Source: Bacillota bacterium (GTDB lineage: Bacteria; Bacillota; Clostridia; Lachnospirales; Lachnospiraceae). Taken from it: a DNA stretch of 5,214 nt. The notes under the pieces are model-generated. The model saw nothing but the letters and a program-made list of their open reading frames with translations. It was not told the DNA's origin and did no database searches. Where the stretch lies: positions 1 to 5,214 of the forward strand of contig JAEWPN010000261.1 of the NCBI GenBank assembly GCA_023399455.1, in the 5' to 3' direction. Below are positions 1 through 5,214 of this stretch, piece by piece. Every line of letters starts with the position of its first letter. Within the stretch, counting starts at the first letter, position 1. A program made the position numbers and the translations under genes.

Positions 1-1061
1 TTACGAAATACTTTTCCTCTCTGCATTTATTCATTACGAATTCCGTAATGAGTGAAGCGCTGTGTATTCCTCTTTTCACCTTATTTTTGTTGGAATGCTT
101 CAAAATATTAACGGATGGAGAAGAATCCGCGGATGAAATACAATCCGTGTGGCTTGCTCTTATACTGGCCTTATTGCTGTCTCTTACGAGAAGCCAGATG
201 ATGGTGACTCTTTTGCTTTGGGCGGTTTCCGTCTGTGTGAAGCTTTTTGTGGTCAGAGTAAAAAACGGAACTCTCACGCTGCGTCTTGTGGGAGCGGTGC
301 TTCTTATCGTAGCAGTAGCTTTTTTTGGAAGATCGATGGCGGTAAAGAGCTACAACTTAGTTTTTAACGGCCGTTTTATTAACAATACCTATGGGACGGT
401 AAATACCCTGACCAATATACTCTATGCTGCAGACAGAGAGGATGGGGAAAATATAAAGGATGAAGAGGCACGGGCCTTTTTCTATCAAATGTACGACCTT
501 ACCGAAGCGCGTCAGGCCAATTACAAGTATGCAGGCGATTCATGGCGGGAAAAGGTGGAGCATATAGAGCAGTGGCATGACACCGTAAAGTATGAAATGA
601 TAGAGGATGTTTTTTATCAGACATACGATAAAACGGTGACCAGCGATTATATTACGCAAAACCTGATGGCGGACAAGATGGCAGGAAAGATTATCGCGGG
701 CGTGTTGCCTAAATGCTTCGGCATGTGGTTTGCCGATTATCTGATGATTGCAGGGTATGGACTTATCCGGAGCATTGCGGTAATACACCCTGTCATAAAC
801 TGGATAGCATTTCTTCTCTATCTGTCGGCAATTGCCATGACTATATGGCGGATACGAAGATCACTTCGCGATGAAGGAAGGATAAGTGGCAGTGCATGGC
901 TGATGGCACTTTCCCTTCTGGCGATAGCGGCTAATGTATTTGCGGTATCACTTACGATTATGGCGCTGTCACGGTATATGATTTATGGATTTTCCGCATT
1001 CTATACGGCATATTTCATATTGCTGGTGGAATGGTTAAGAATTAAAGTTCGGAGAATATAA
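1..1061 (+). CDS. Polytopic membrane protein, probable GT-C-type glycosyltransferase (5'-partial)
   Basis: The frame is open from the left edge (first full codon at nt 3) to a TAA at 1059-1061, so the gene starts upstream. The Met at nt 48 lies inside a typical membrane-GT stretch (FITNSVMSEALCIPLF), has no ribosome binding site, and is not the start. Counting from that Met, hydrophobic segments lie near residues 3-20, 34-50, 51-69 and 78-97. A polar loop of about 115 residues, rich in Tyr, Asp and Glu, follows. More membrane segments lie near 225-247, 249-268, 283-307 and 311-330, and the tail is basic (RIKVRRI). A Ser-Glu turn before a helix, a large extracytoplasmic loop and a closing hydrophobic block fit GT-C/GT39-like enzymes, which use polyprenyl-phosphate sugars on the outer face. 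The N-terminal half, where the catalytic Asp would lie, is outside the window. A flippase or polymerase-like membrane protein is the alternative. Membrane location is firm; the enzyme class is inferred. Confidence 0.7.
   Translation, partial: TKYFSSLHLFITNSVMSEALCIPLFTLFLLECFKILTDGEESADEIQSVWLALILALLLSLTRSQMMVTLLLWAVSVCVKLFVVRVKNGTLTLRLVGAVLLIVAVAFFGRSMAVKSYNLVFNGRFINNTYGTVNTLTNILYAADREDGENIKDEEARAFFYQMYDLTEARQANYKYAGDSWREKVEHIEQWHDTVKYEMIEDVFYQTYDKTVTSDYITQNLMADKMAGKIIAGVLPKCFGMWFADYLMIAGYGLIRSIAVIHPVINWIAFLLYLSAIAMTIWRIRRSLRDEGRISGSAWLMALSLLAIAANVFAVSLTIMALSRYMIYGFSAFYTAYFILLVEWLRIKVRRI
26..56 (+). repeat. Inverted repeat within the membrane-protein gene
   Basis: CATTACG (32-38) and CGTAATG (44-50) are a perfect 7-base inverted repeat around AATTC. 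Pairing can extend outward to about 26/56 with two G-U pairs, giving a possible 12-bp stem in RNA. It falls inside an open reading frame and is not followed by a T run, so it is not a terminator. Its role is unknown and it may be chance. Confidence 0.4.
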
Positions 1062-1066
1062 AGGAG
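1061..1066 (+). promoter_or_regulatory. Ribosome binding site of the epimerase gene
   Basis: AAGGAG lies 8 bases before the ATG at 1075. It shares its first base with the TAA stop of the upstream membrane-protein gene, so termination and re-initiation are only 13 bases apart. This fixes the epimerase start and suggests cotranscription with the upstream gene. Confidence 0.85.
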
Positions 1067-1074
1067 CAAAAAAC

Positions 1075-2055
1075 ATGGGATATAAAGAGTTGAAATTTGA
1101 AAGAGACAGTGTTTTTCTCGTAACGGGAGGAGCCGGATTCATCGGTTCTAACATCTGCGAAGCGCTGATAGGAATGGGATATGCGGTAAGGTGTCTGGAC
1201 AACTTATCCACCGGTAAATATGAGAATATAGAGCACCTTACGGCAAACGAAAGGTTCACTTTTATAAGGGGAGATATCAGAGAACTGGATACTTGCCTGG
1301 AAGCCACAAAGGGCGTGGATTACTGCATGAACCAGGCAGCCTGGGGAAGTGTGCCCAGAAGCATCGAGATGCCGCTTTTGTATGAAGAAATAAATATCCG
1401 TGGTACACTGAATATGATGGAAGCCTGCAGGCAAAACGGAGTGAAGAAATTCGTCTATGCTTCCAGTTCCTCTGTATATGGGGACCATCCGCAGCTTCCG
1501 AAGAAGGAAGGTGCAGAAGGCAAGGTGCTATCCCCTTATGCTTTGACCAAAAAGGTGGATGAGGAATACGGAAGGCTGTATAAGGAGCTGTATGGTCTGG
1601 ATACCTACGGCCTGCGTTATTTCAATGTATTCGGAAGAAGGCAGGACCCGGATGGTGCATATGCCGCAGTGATTCCTAAGTTCATCCGTATGCTGTTAAA
1701 CGGAGAAGTGCCTACTATCAACGGAGACGGAAAGCAATCCCGCGATTTCACTTATATCGACAATGTTATTGAGGCCAATTTAAGGGCCTGCCTTGCTTCC
1801 GGTGAAGCGGGAGGGAATGCCTTCAATATTGGCGCGGGAGGAAGAGAATATTTAATTGACGTATATTATAATTTATGTAAGGCTCTCGGAAAAGAAGTGG
1901 AACCGAATTTCGGGCCGGACAGGCTTGGGGACATCCGGGATTCCAATGCGGATATATCCAAAGCGAGGAAGCTTTTGGGCTATGATCCGGAGTACGATTT
2001 CGCGAAAGGAATCAGCTTGGCAATCGACTGGTATAAAGAAAATTTGCTGCTGTAA
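1075..2055 (+). CDS. WbpP/TviC-like UDP-N-acetylglucosamine 4-epimerase (extended SDR)
   Basis: A 326-residue cytosolic sugar-nucleotide epimerase predicted to interconvert UDP-GlcNAc and UDP-GalNAc with bound NAD. Visible features: a short N-terminal extension before the Rossmann motif TGGAGFIG (17-24); the acidic D42 ending strand 2 (CLDNLSTG); GDI at 66-68; QAAWGSVPRSI (87-97); the catalytic SSSVYG (131-136); and YxxxK at Y155/K159. The blocks RYFNVFGRRQDP (181-192), GAYAAVIPKF (194-203) and INGDGKQSRDFTYI (215-228) are hallmarks of the WbpP/TviC branch rather than of plain GalE. S290 aligns with WbpP Ser306 and E. coli GalE Tyr299, consistent with an N-acetylated substrate. The length is close to WbpP (341). 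The start is set by AAGGAG 8 bases upstream. It would supply GalNAc, or a uronic derivative precursor, to the glycosyltransferases downstream. A different UDP-hexose(NAc) specificity is possible; the fold and family are secure. Confidence 0.92.
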   Translation: MGYKELKFERDSVFLVTGGAGFIGSNICEALIGMGYAVRCLDNLSTGKYENIEHLTANERFTFIRGDIRELDTCLEATKGVDYCMNQAAWGSVPRSIEMPLLYEEINIRGTLNMMEACRQNGVKKFVYASSSSVYGDHPQLPKKEGAEGKVLSPYALTKKVDEEYGRLYKELYGLDTYGLRYFNVFGRRQDPDGAYAAVIPKFIRMLLNGEVPTINGDGKQSRDFTYIDNVIEANLRACLASGEAGGNAFNIGAGGREYLIDVYYNLCKALGKEVEPNFGPDRLGDIRDSNADISKARKLLGYDPEYDFAKGISLAIDWYKENLLL

Positions 2056-2056
2056 A

Positions 2057-2074
2057 GCTGCCAGGCCAGGCAGC
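2057..2074 (+). repeat. Short GC-rich hairpin in the epimerase-formyltransferase gap
   Basis: GCTGCC (2057-2062) and GGCAGC (2069-2074) are perfect inverted repeats around a 6-base loop (AGGCCA), beginning one base after the epimerase TAA. No run of T follows, so it is not a standard rho-independent terminator. It could protect the upstream mRNA end or modulate readthrough into the formyltransferase, or it could be chance. Confidence 0.45.
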
Positions 2075-2085
2075 GGCAAGGTAAT

Positions 2086-2091
2086 AGGGAG
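2086..2091 (+). promoter_or_regulatory. Ribosome binding site of the formyltransferase gene
   Basis: AGGGAG lies 6 bases before the ATG at 2098 and 11 bases after the small hairpin. It supports this start, which also begins the expected Rossmann-like strand (MKYKVVVFG). Confidence 0.75.
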
Positions 2092-2097
2092 CTGGGT

Positions 2098-3018
2098 ATG
2101 AAATATAAAGTCGTGGTATTCGGCGTAAAGGATACGTCGGAAAACATTGTAGAATTCATTCATCATAATATCTGTCAGGTGGATTTGGTCATTACCATCC
2201 ATAAAGACGTGCTGAATAAAAATCAGGTTTCGGGTTTTAAGGGGTTGTCCGTGCTGACGGAAAAATATCAAATTCCGGTATTTGAGGCGGAGAGCTATTT
2301 CCTCACAGATGAGAAGACCCGCAGCTTCATGGCGGAGAATGAATTCGAAATAGCGATATCCATGGGGTGGCAGCGCCTGATTCCGGCTTACGTGCTGGAA
2401 AAGTTTAAATATGGCGTATACGGCTTTCACGGCAATTGCGGCTATTTGCCCTTTGGGCGCGGGCGGTCTCCGTTAAATTGGTCTATTATCAACGGGGATA
2501 CGAGATTTAATTTGAATCTTTTCCGCTATGATGAGAATGCGGACAGCCCTAACGTATTTGCTACGGAGATGTTTTCCATAACGCCTCACGATGATATTCG
2601 CACGGCTCAGTATAAAAATATGATTTGCTCCAAGAGCCTGATAAGCAAACTGCTAAAGGCTTATGCGGAGAAGAATATCGTTATAAGGACGGAGTCTAAG
2701 GACTTCGATTCATGGTATAATAAACGAACCGCAGCAGATGGCAAAATAGATTTTCATGACCGTACAAGAAATATTTATAACTTGATTCGCGGTGTGGCAG
2801 CTCCTTTTCCGGGGGCATTTGCGATGTGCAAGGAGCAGAAGGTTACGATATGGGAAGCTCATCCCTTCGATGAGATTATAGATTTTTCGGCCTATGCGCC
2901 GGGAGAAGTGGTGGATGTCTTTGACGGAAAGCCGGTAGTACGCACTGTGGATGGTTCGCTTTTGATTGAACGGTACGAATGCAAAAAAGAGCTTGTGACG
3001 GGAGATGTGCTGGAGTAA
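2098..3018 (+). CDS. ArnA-N/Fmt-like formyltransferase, probable sugar N-formyltransferase
   Basis: A 306-residue protein with the two-domain plan of methionyl-tRNA formyltransferase and the ArnA N-terminal half. An N-terminal Rossmann-like formyl donor domain (about 1-195) is followed by a C-terminal barrel (about 205-305). The segment GRGRSPLNW (120-128) closely matches ArnA's YRGRAPLNW. ING(D/E)T follows at 131-135, and ADSPNVFA (148-155) holds D149, the likely counterpart of the catalytic Asp. ITPHDDI (161-167) matches the ArnA/Fmt loop. In the C-terminal part, DGKIDF (214-219), IRGVAAPFPGAF (230-241) and PGEVV (268-272) are typical. The usual Asn-x-His-x-Ser-Leu-Leu-Pro loop reads G109-F-H111-G-N113-C-G-Y-L-P118, so the family Asn is missing or displaced. 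The chromosomal fmt gene normally sits beside def or priA, so the glycan context argues for an amino-sugar acceptor using N10-formyl-tetrahydrofolate. The acceptor is unknown. Its TAA overlaps the next gene's ATG. Confidence 0.85.
   Translation: MKYKVVVFGVKDTSENIVEFIHHNICQVDLVITIHKDVLNKNQVSGFKGLSVLTEKYQIPVFEAESYFLTDEKTRSFMAENEFEIAISMGWQRLIPAYVLEKFKYGVYGFHGNCGYLPFGRGRSPLNWSIINGDTRFNLNLFRYDENADSPNVFATEMFSITPHDDIRTAQYKNMICSKSLISKLLKAYAEKNIVIRTESKDFDSWYNKRTAADGKIDFHDRTRNIYNLIRGVAAPFPGAFAMCKEQKVTIWEAHPFDEIIDFSAYAPGEVVDVFDGKPVVRTVDGSLLIERYECKKELVTGDVLE
3000..3004 (+). promoter_or_regulatory. Possible ribosome binding site within gene 3 for the deacetylase gene
   Basis: GGGAG at 3000-3004 lies inside the end of the formyltransferase gene, 13 bases before the ATG at 3018, which is longer than ideal. 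A second GGAG at 3012-3015 is too close. Re-initiation at the overlapping TAATG probably contributes, so this site is only suggestive. Confidence 0.45.
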
Positions 3019-3770
3019 TGAAGATTGCTGTTCGAATGGACGATATAACACCTCGCATGGATTGGGAGAACTTTGAGAGATTTCGGGGGCTTCTTAAAGA
3101 ATACGGGGTAAAACCCTTAGTAGGGATCGTTCCGGATAACCGGGATGAGAATCTGAATAAAGATAAAGGTGCAGCCTTAAACGGAGGCTCGCCGGAGGAG
3201 CATTTCTGGGAACAGGTCAGCGTATGGAAAAGCGAAGGCTGGACGGTAGCCCTGCATGGATATCAGCACTTATATACACAAAAAAAGGGCGGTTGCTTTC
3301 CGTTAAACCGTTTTTCGGAATTTGCAGGATTAAGTCTGGAGCAGCAGAAAAGTATGCTGGAGGCAGGCAAGGGCATTTTCGTTTCGCATGGAATTGAAAC
3401 GGATATTTTCATGGCCCCGGCACATTCTTATGACAGGAATACTCTTCGTGCACTTAAGGAACTGGGATTTACGAAGCTCACAGATGGTTTCGGCACTAAG
3501 CCGTATATGCGCGGAGGAATCATTTTCTATCCGATTTCCTTCAGGCTAAGCAGCAGCATGAAGAAGAAAGAGGGAGTTACAACCATGGTGGTCCATACGA
3601 ATACCATGAAGGATTCGGATTTTGACAGATGCCGAAGTATATTCCAGTGTTCGGAAATGATCTCCTATGAAGAATATCTGAAGCTGCCAGCGGTGAGAAG
3701 AGGCTGTATCCAAAATGTTGCCGAATATGTAATGGCGTCGGCGAAGCGTCTGCTGGTGAAAATTTTGTGA
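3018..3770 (+). CDS. DUF2334-type polysaccharide deacetylase-like protein (NodB fold), cytosolic
   Basis: A 250-residue predicted metal-dependent N-deacylase acting on an amino sugar or glycan. The start at 3018 is chosen because its ATG overlaps the preceding stop (TAATG) and MKIAVRMDDITP begins the family's first strand. An in-frame ATG at 2979 would add 13 non-conserved residues overlapping gene 3. NodB-like motifs: D8-D9 (motif 1); HGYQH with H80 and H84 (HxxxH metal site); APAHSYD (133-139, motif 3 region); and VVHTN with H193 (distal His). No signal peptide or membrane segment is present, so it should work in the cytoplasm, unlike the secreted peptidoglycan and chitin deacetylases. That suggests a nucleotide- or lipid-linked sugar substrate before export. 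Coupling to a formyltransferase is notable, because ArnD, also NodB-fold, deformylates a lipid-linked sugar. The exact acyl group (acetyl or formyl) and the sugar cannot be told from sequence. The family call is strong, the substrate open. Confidence 0.85.
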   Translation: MKIAVRMDDITPRMDWENFERFRGLLKEYGVKPLVGIVPDNRDENLNKDKGAALNGGSPEEHFWEQVSVWKSEGWTVALHGYQHLYTQKKGGCFPLNRFSEFAGLSLEQQKSMLEAGKGIFVSHGIETDIFMAPAHSYDRNTLRALKELGFTKLTDGFGTKPYMRGGIIFYPISFRLSSSMKKKEGVTTMVVHTNTMKDSDFDRCRSIFQCSEMISYEEYLKLPAVRRGCIQNVAEYVMASAKRLLVKIL

Positions 3771-3794
3771 TTTAGCGTCTGATAAAGTGGATAT

Positions 3795-3799
3795 GAGGT
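3795..3799 (+). promoter_or_regulatory. Ribosome binding site of the EpsF-like glycosyltransferase gene
   Basis: GAGGT lies 7 bases before the ATG at 3807, within the 36-base gap after the deacetylase stop. It supports that start. I see no -35/-10 promoter pair in the gap. Confidence 0.7.
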
Positions 3800-3806
3800 A
3801 TAAATT

Positions 3807-4946
3807 ATGGAACAGCCCATTCGTATACTGCATGTGTTCGGAGGAGTGAGTCTGGGAGGAGCGGAGAGCCGCATCATGGACTTGTACCGTTGCATGGACA
3901 GAGAAGAAATACAGTTCGATTTTCTTGTGCACGCCGAATGTGTGGAGGCAAGAAAAGCAGAATATTATGACGAAGAGATAAAGTCGCTTGGCGGAAGGAT
4001 TTTCGTGTTGCCCAAGTTTAAGGTATATAATTATATTCAGTATAAAAGAGCGATCAAGGATTTTTTTAAGATGCATCACCAATTCGCGCTTGTGCAGGGA
4101 CACATGACCAGCACCGCTTCCCTTTATCTGCCTGTCGCGAAAAAAGCGGGGATTCCCATAGGAGTTGCCCATGCGAGGAGCGCAGGGGTGGACAGGGGAG
4201 TGAAGGGTATCATTACCAAGTTGCTGCGGTTACCGCTGTTAAAGCAGGCGGATTATTGCTTTGCCTGCTCAAAAGAGGCAGGAGCAGCAGTTTTTGGAAG
4301 GAAATGGGGGACGAGTAAGAAAGCGGTGGTGCTGCCCAATGCCATCGCTTTGGAGAAATATATTTATAATGAAGAGATGAGGGATAAACTCAGGAAAGAA
4401 CTGGGTATAGAAGATTGCTATGTAATCGGACATGTGGGGCGGTTCCATTATGCGAAGAACCATGAATATTTGCTGGAAGTATTTTCTTCTCTGCATGCCG
4501 GAATGAAGGAAAGGAATGTAAGGGCCGTACTTCTCCTGCTGGGAGACGGAGCAGGAATCGAGCCTATACGACAGCAGGTTAAGACGTTTGGGCTGGAAGA
4601 GGATGTCCTTTTTATGGGAAACAAAAAAGATGTGGAAAACTATTATCAGGCGATGGACTTTTTTGTATTTCCCTCCCGCTTTGAAGGACTCCCCGGAACT
4701 GTAGTGGAGGCTCAGGCAGCGGGGCTTAGGTGTATGATATCCGATAAGATTACGCCGGAAGTAGGGATTTGCCGGCTTGTTCATTACGAAAGCATAGACG
4801 AACCTGCAGATTTATGGGCGAAATATATCTTAGAAAATGCCTTATATGTAAGATGTGACATGTATGAGACGATAAAGGAAGCCGGATTCGATGTAAAGGA
4901 ACAAGCGGCGAAGATGGAAGGCTTTTATAAGACAGGAAGAATGTAA
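3807..4946 (+). CDS. EpsF-like GT4 glycosyltransferase
   Basis: A 379-residue cytosolic, membrane-face retaining glycosyltransferase of the GT-B fold, predicted to add a sugar from an NDP donor to the growing lipid-linked oligosaccharide. The N-terminal acceptor domain begins RILHVFGGVSLGGAES, with the family GGAE at 17-20, followed by QFDFLVH (36-42) and LGGRIFVLP (61-69). GHMTSTA (98-104) and HARSAGVDRG (122-131) probably line the acceptor cleft. The donor domain has VGRFHYAKNH (210-219) with R212 and K217, then LLGDG (244-248), and the nucleotide-sugar motif E293-GLPGTVV-E301 (EX7E). The C-terminal helix pattern (ETIKEAGFDVKEQ) resembles the end of Bacillus EpsF. Length is normal for GT4. 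Two in-frame stops (TAA TAG) close it. The position after the epimerase fits use of UDP-GalNAc or another UDP-HexNAc, but donor and linkage are not readable from sequence. Confidence 0.92.
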   Translation: MEQPIRILHVFGGVSLGGAESRIMDLYRCMDREEIQFDFLVHAECVEARKAEYYDEEIKSLGGRIFVLPKFKVYNYIQYKRAIKDFFKMHHQFALVQGHMTSTASLYLPVAKKAGIPIGVAHARSAGVDRGVKGIITKLLRLPLLKQADYCFACSKEAGAAVFGRKWGTSKKAVVLPNAIALEKYIYNEEMRDKLRKELGIEDCYVIGHVGRFHYAKNHEYLLEVFSSLHAGMKERNVRAVLLLLGDGAGIEPIRQQVKTFGLEEDVLFMGNKKDVENYYQAMDFFVFPSRFEGLPGTVVEAQAAGLRCMISDKITPEVGICRLVHYESIDEPADLWAKYILENALYVRCDMYETIKEAGFDVKEQAAKMEGFYKTGRM

Positions 4947-4981
4947 TAGTAAATCAGGTAGCCGCTTTATGAATTGCGAAC

Positions 4982-4986
4982 GGAGG
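4982..4986 (+). promoter_or_regulatory. Ribosome binding site of the last glycosyltransferase gene
   Basis: GGAGG lies 5 bases before the ATG at 4992. It is the strongest Shine-Dalgarno in the window and fixes the start of a gene whose body lies mostly outside. Confidence 0.85.
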
Positions 4987-4991
4987 TAATC

Positions 4992-5214
4992 ATGAAGAAA
5001 AAAATCATGCTGATAGTCCCAATGCTTCATCAGGGAGGGTTCGAAAGAGTATGCGTAGCGACGGCGCGGTTGTTGGAGCCGTTTTATGACGTATACATAG
5101 TGATGTTCGATTCCAAGGATATCGCTTATGATATCAAAGGGTTGAATGTAATCGACCTACATATGGGCGTGAAAAAGGATATGGCAGGCAAGCTCCTCAA
5201 CGTTCTGAAACGCA
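4992..5214 (+). CDS. GT4-like glycosyltransferase, N-terminal fragment (3'-partial)
   Basis: The frame is open from the ATG at 4992 to the right edge, giving 74 residues. It is too short to be a shadow of another gene and is preceded by a perfect GGAGG. It begins MKKKIMLIVPMLHQGGFERV. A Lys-rich start, a hydrophobic first strand (IMLIVP) and a GG(F)ER turn (residues 15-19) are the N-terminal signature of GT-B/GT4 enzymes, with F replacing the usual A of GGAER. A second strand (YDVYIVMFDS, 32-41) and a third (GLNVIDLHM, 50-58) follow. The catalytic C-terminal half (EX7E region) is outside the window, so donor and acceptor cannot be guessed. It lies 45 bases after the previous GT4 gene, consistent with consecutive steps of one repeat-unit assembly line. 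It is not a tandem duplicate of gene 5: the visible N-termini share only the general family pattern. Confidence 0.82.
   Translation, partial: MKKKIMLIVPMLHQGGFERVCVATARLLEPFYDVYIVMFDSKDIAYDIKGLNVIDLHMGVKKDMAGKLLNVLKR

Noticed and set aside
1873..2430. A 185-codon open frame on the minus strand across the epimerase-formyltransferase junction.
   Set aside because: It is antisense to two clearly conserved genes, its translation shows no recognisable domain, and it spans a gene boundary. It is a shadow frame.
2979..3017. Upstream in-frame ATG at 2979 as the start of the deacetylase gene.
   Set aside because: It would add 13 residues (MQKRACDGRCAGV) with no counterpart at the family N-terminus and a 40-base overlap with gene 3. 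The TAATG overlap at 3018 is the better start.
3281..3320. A AAA AAG heptamer in frame in the deacetylase gene (3281-3287), followed by a weak CGGTT/AACCG inverted repeat: a possible -1 frameshift site.
   Set aside because: The zero frame continues into conserved family motifs (APAHSYD, VVHTN), the stem is only 5 bp with a long loop, and no good upstream Shine-Dalgarno stimulator is present. The -1 frame stops after about 40 codons without a recognisable domain.
3799..3805. TATAAAT resembling a -10 box before the EpsF-like gene.
   Set aside because: It abuts the start codon and overlaps the end of the ribosome binding site, has no TTGACA-like partner at the right distance, and would leave almost no leader.
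3546..4172. A 208-codon open frame on the minus strand across the deacetylase-glycosyltransferase junction.
   Set aside because: It is antisense to conserved coding sequence on both sides, and its composition is rich in His, Ser and Phe, as expected from reading such genes backward. No domain is recognisable.
4947..4991. The 45-base gap between the two GT4 genes, checked for a terminator or promoter.
   Set aside because: There is no stem followed by a T run and no convincing promoter pair. It holds only a tandem stop codon at its start and the GGAGG site.

Overview
The window is a stretch of a surface-polysaccharide (capsule, exopolysaccharide or teichoic-type glycan) biosynthesis cluster. 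The likely host is a Gram-positive, low-to-mid GC Firmicute, most plausibly a Clostridia/Lachnospiraceae-type anaerobe. I infer this from strong AGGAG-type ribosome binding sites on nearly every gene, mixed AGA/AGG/CGG arginine codons, base composition that looks mid-40s % GC by eye (not computed), and proteins resembling EpsF-type and GGFER-type clostridial glycosyltransferases. No species can be named from the sequence alone.

Layout: six genes, all on the + strand and tightly packed, with the longest gap 45 bases. They look like the interior of one long operon. In order: (1) nt 1-1061, the C-terminal part of a polytopic membrane protein, probably a GT-C-type glycosyltransferase, cut by the left edge; (2) 1075-2055, a WbpP/TviC-like UDP-N-acetylhexosamine 4-epimerase; (3) 2098-3018, a two-domain ArnA-N/Fmt-like formyltransferase with a rearranged catalytic loop; (4) 3018-3770, a cytosolic DUF2334/NodB-fold deacetylase that starts inside the stop codon of gene 3; (5) 3807-4946, an EpsF-like GT4 glycosyltransferase; (6) 4992-5214, the N-terminus of another GT4-like glycosyltransferase, cut by the right edge. 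No promoter, rho-independent terminator, RNA gene, mobile element or CRISPR array is visible, and no gap exceeds 300 bases.

How the genes may work together: the epimerase would supply UDP-GalNAc (or interconvert a related UDP-HexNAc). The GT4 enzymes would build a lipid-linked oligosaccharide at the inner membrane face. The formyltransferase and the deacetylase-fold hydrolase would change the acyl group on an amino sugar. The GT-C membrane protein would add a sugar from a polyprenyl-phosphate donor on the outer face.

The most interesting point is the translationally coupled formyltransferase/N-deacylase pair. It could remove an acetyl group and replace it with formyl, or add a transient formyl as in the ArnA/ArnD pathway. 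This is inference and needs biochemical confirmation. Otherwise the window looks like ordinary glycan-cluster content.
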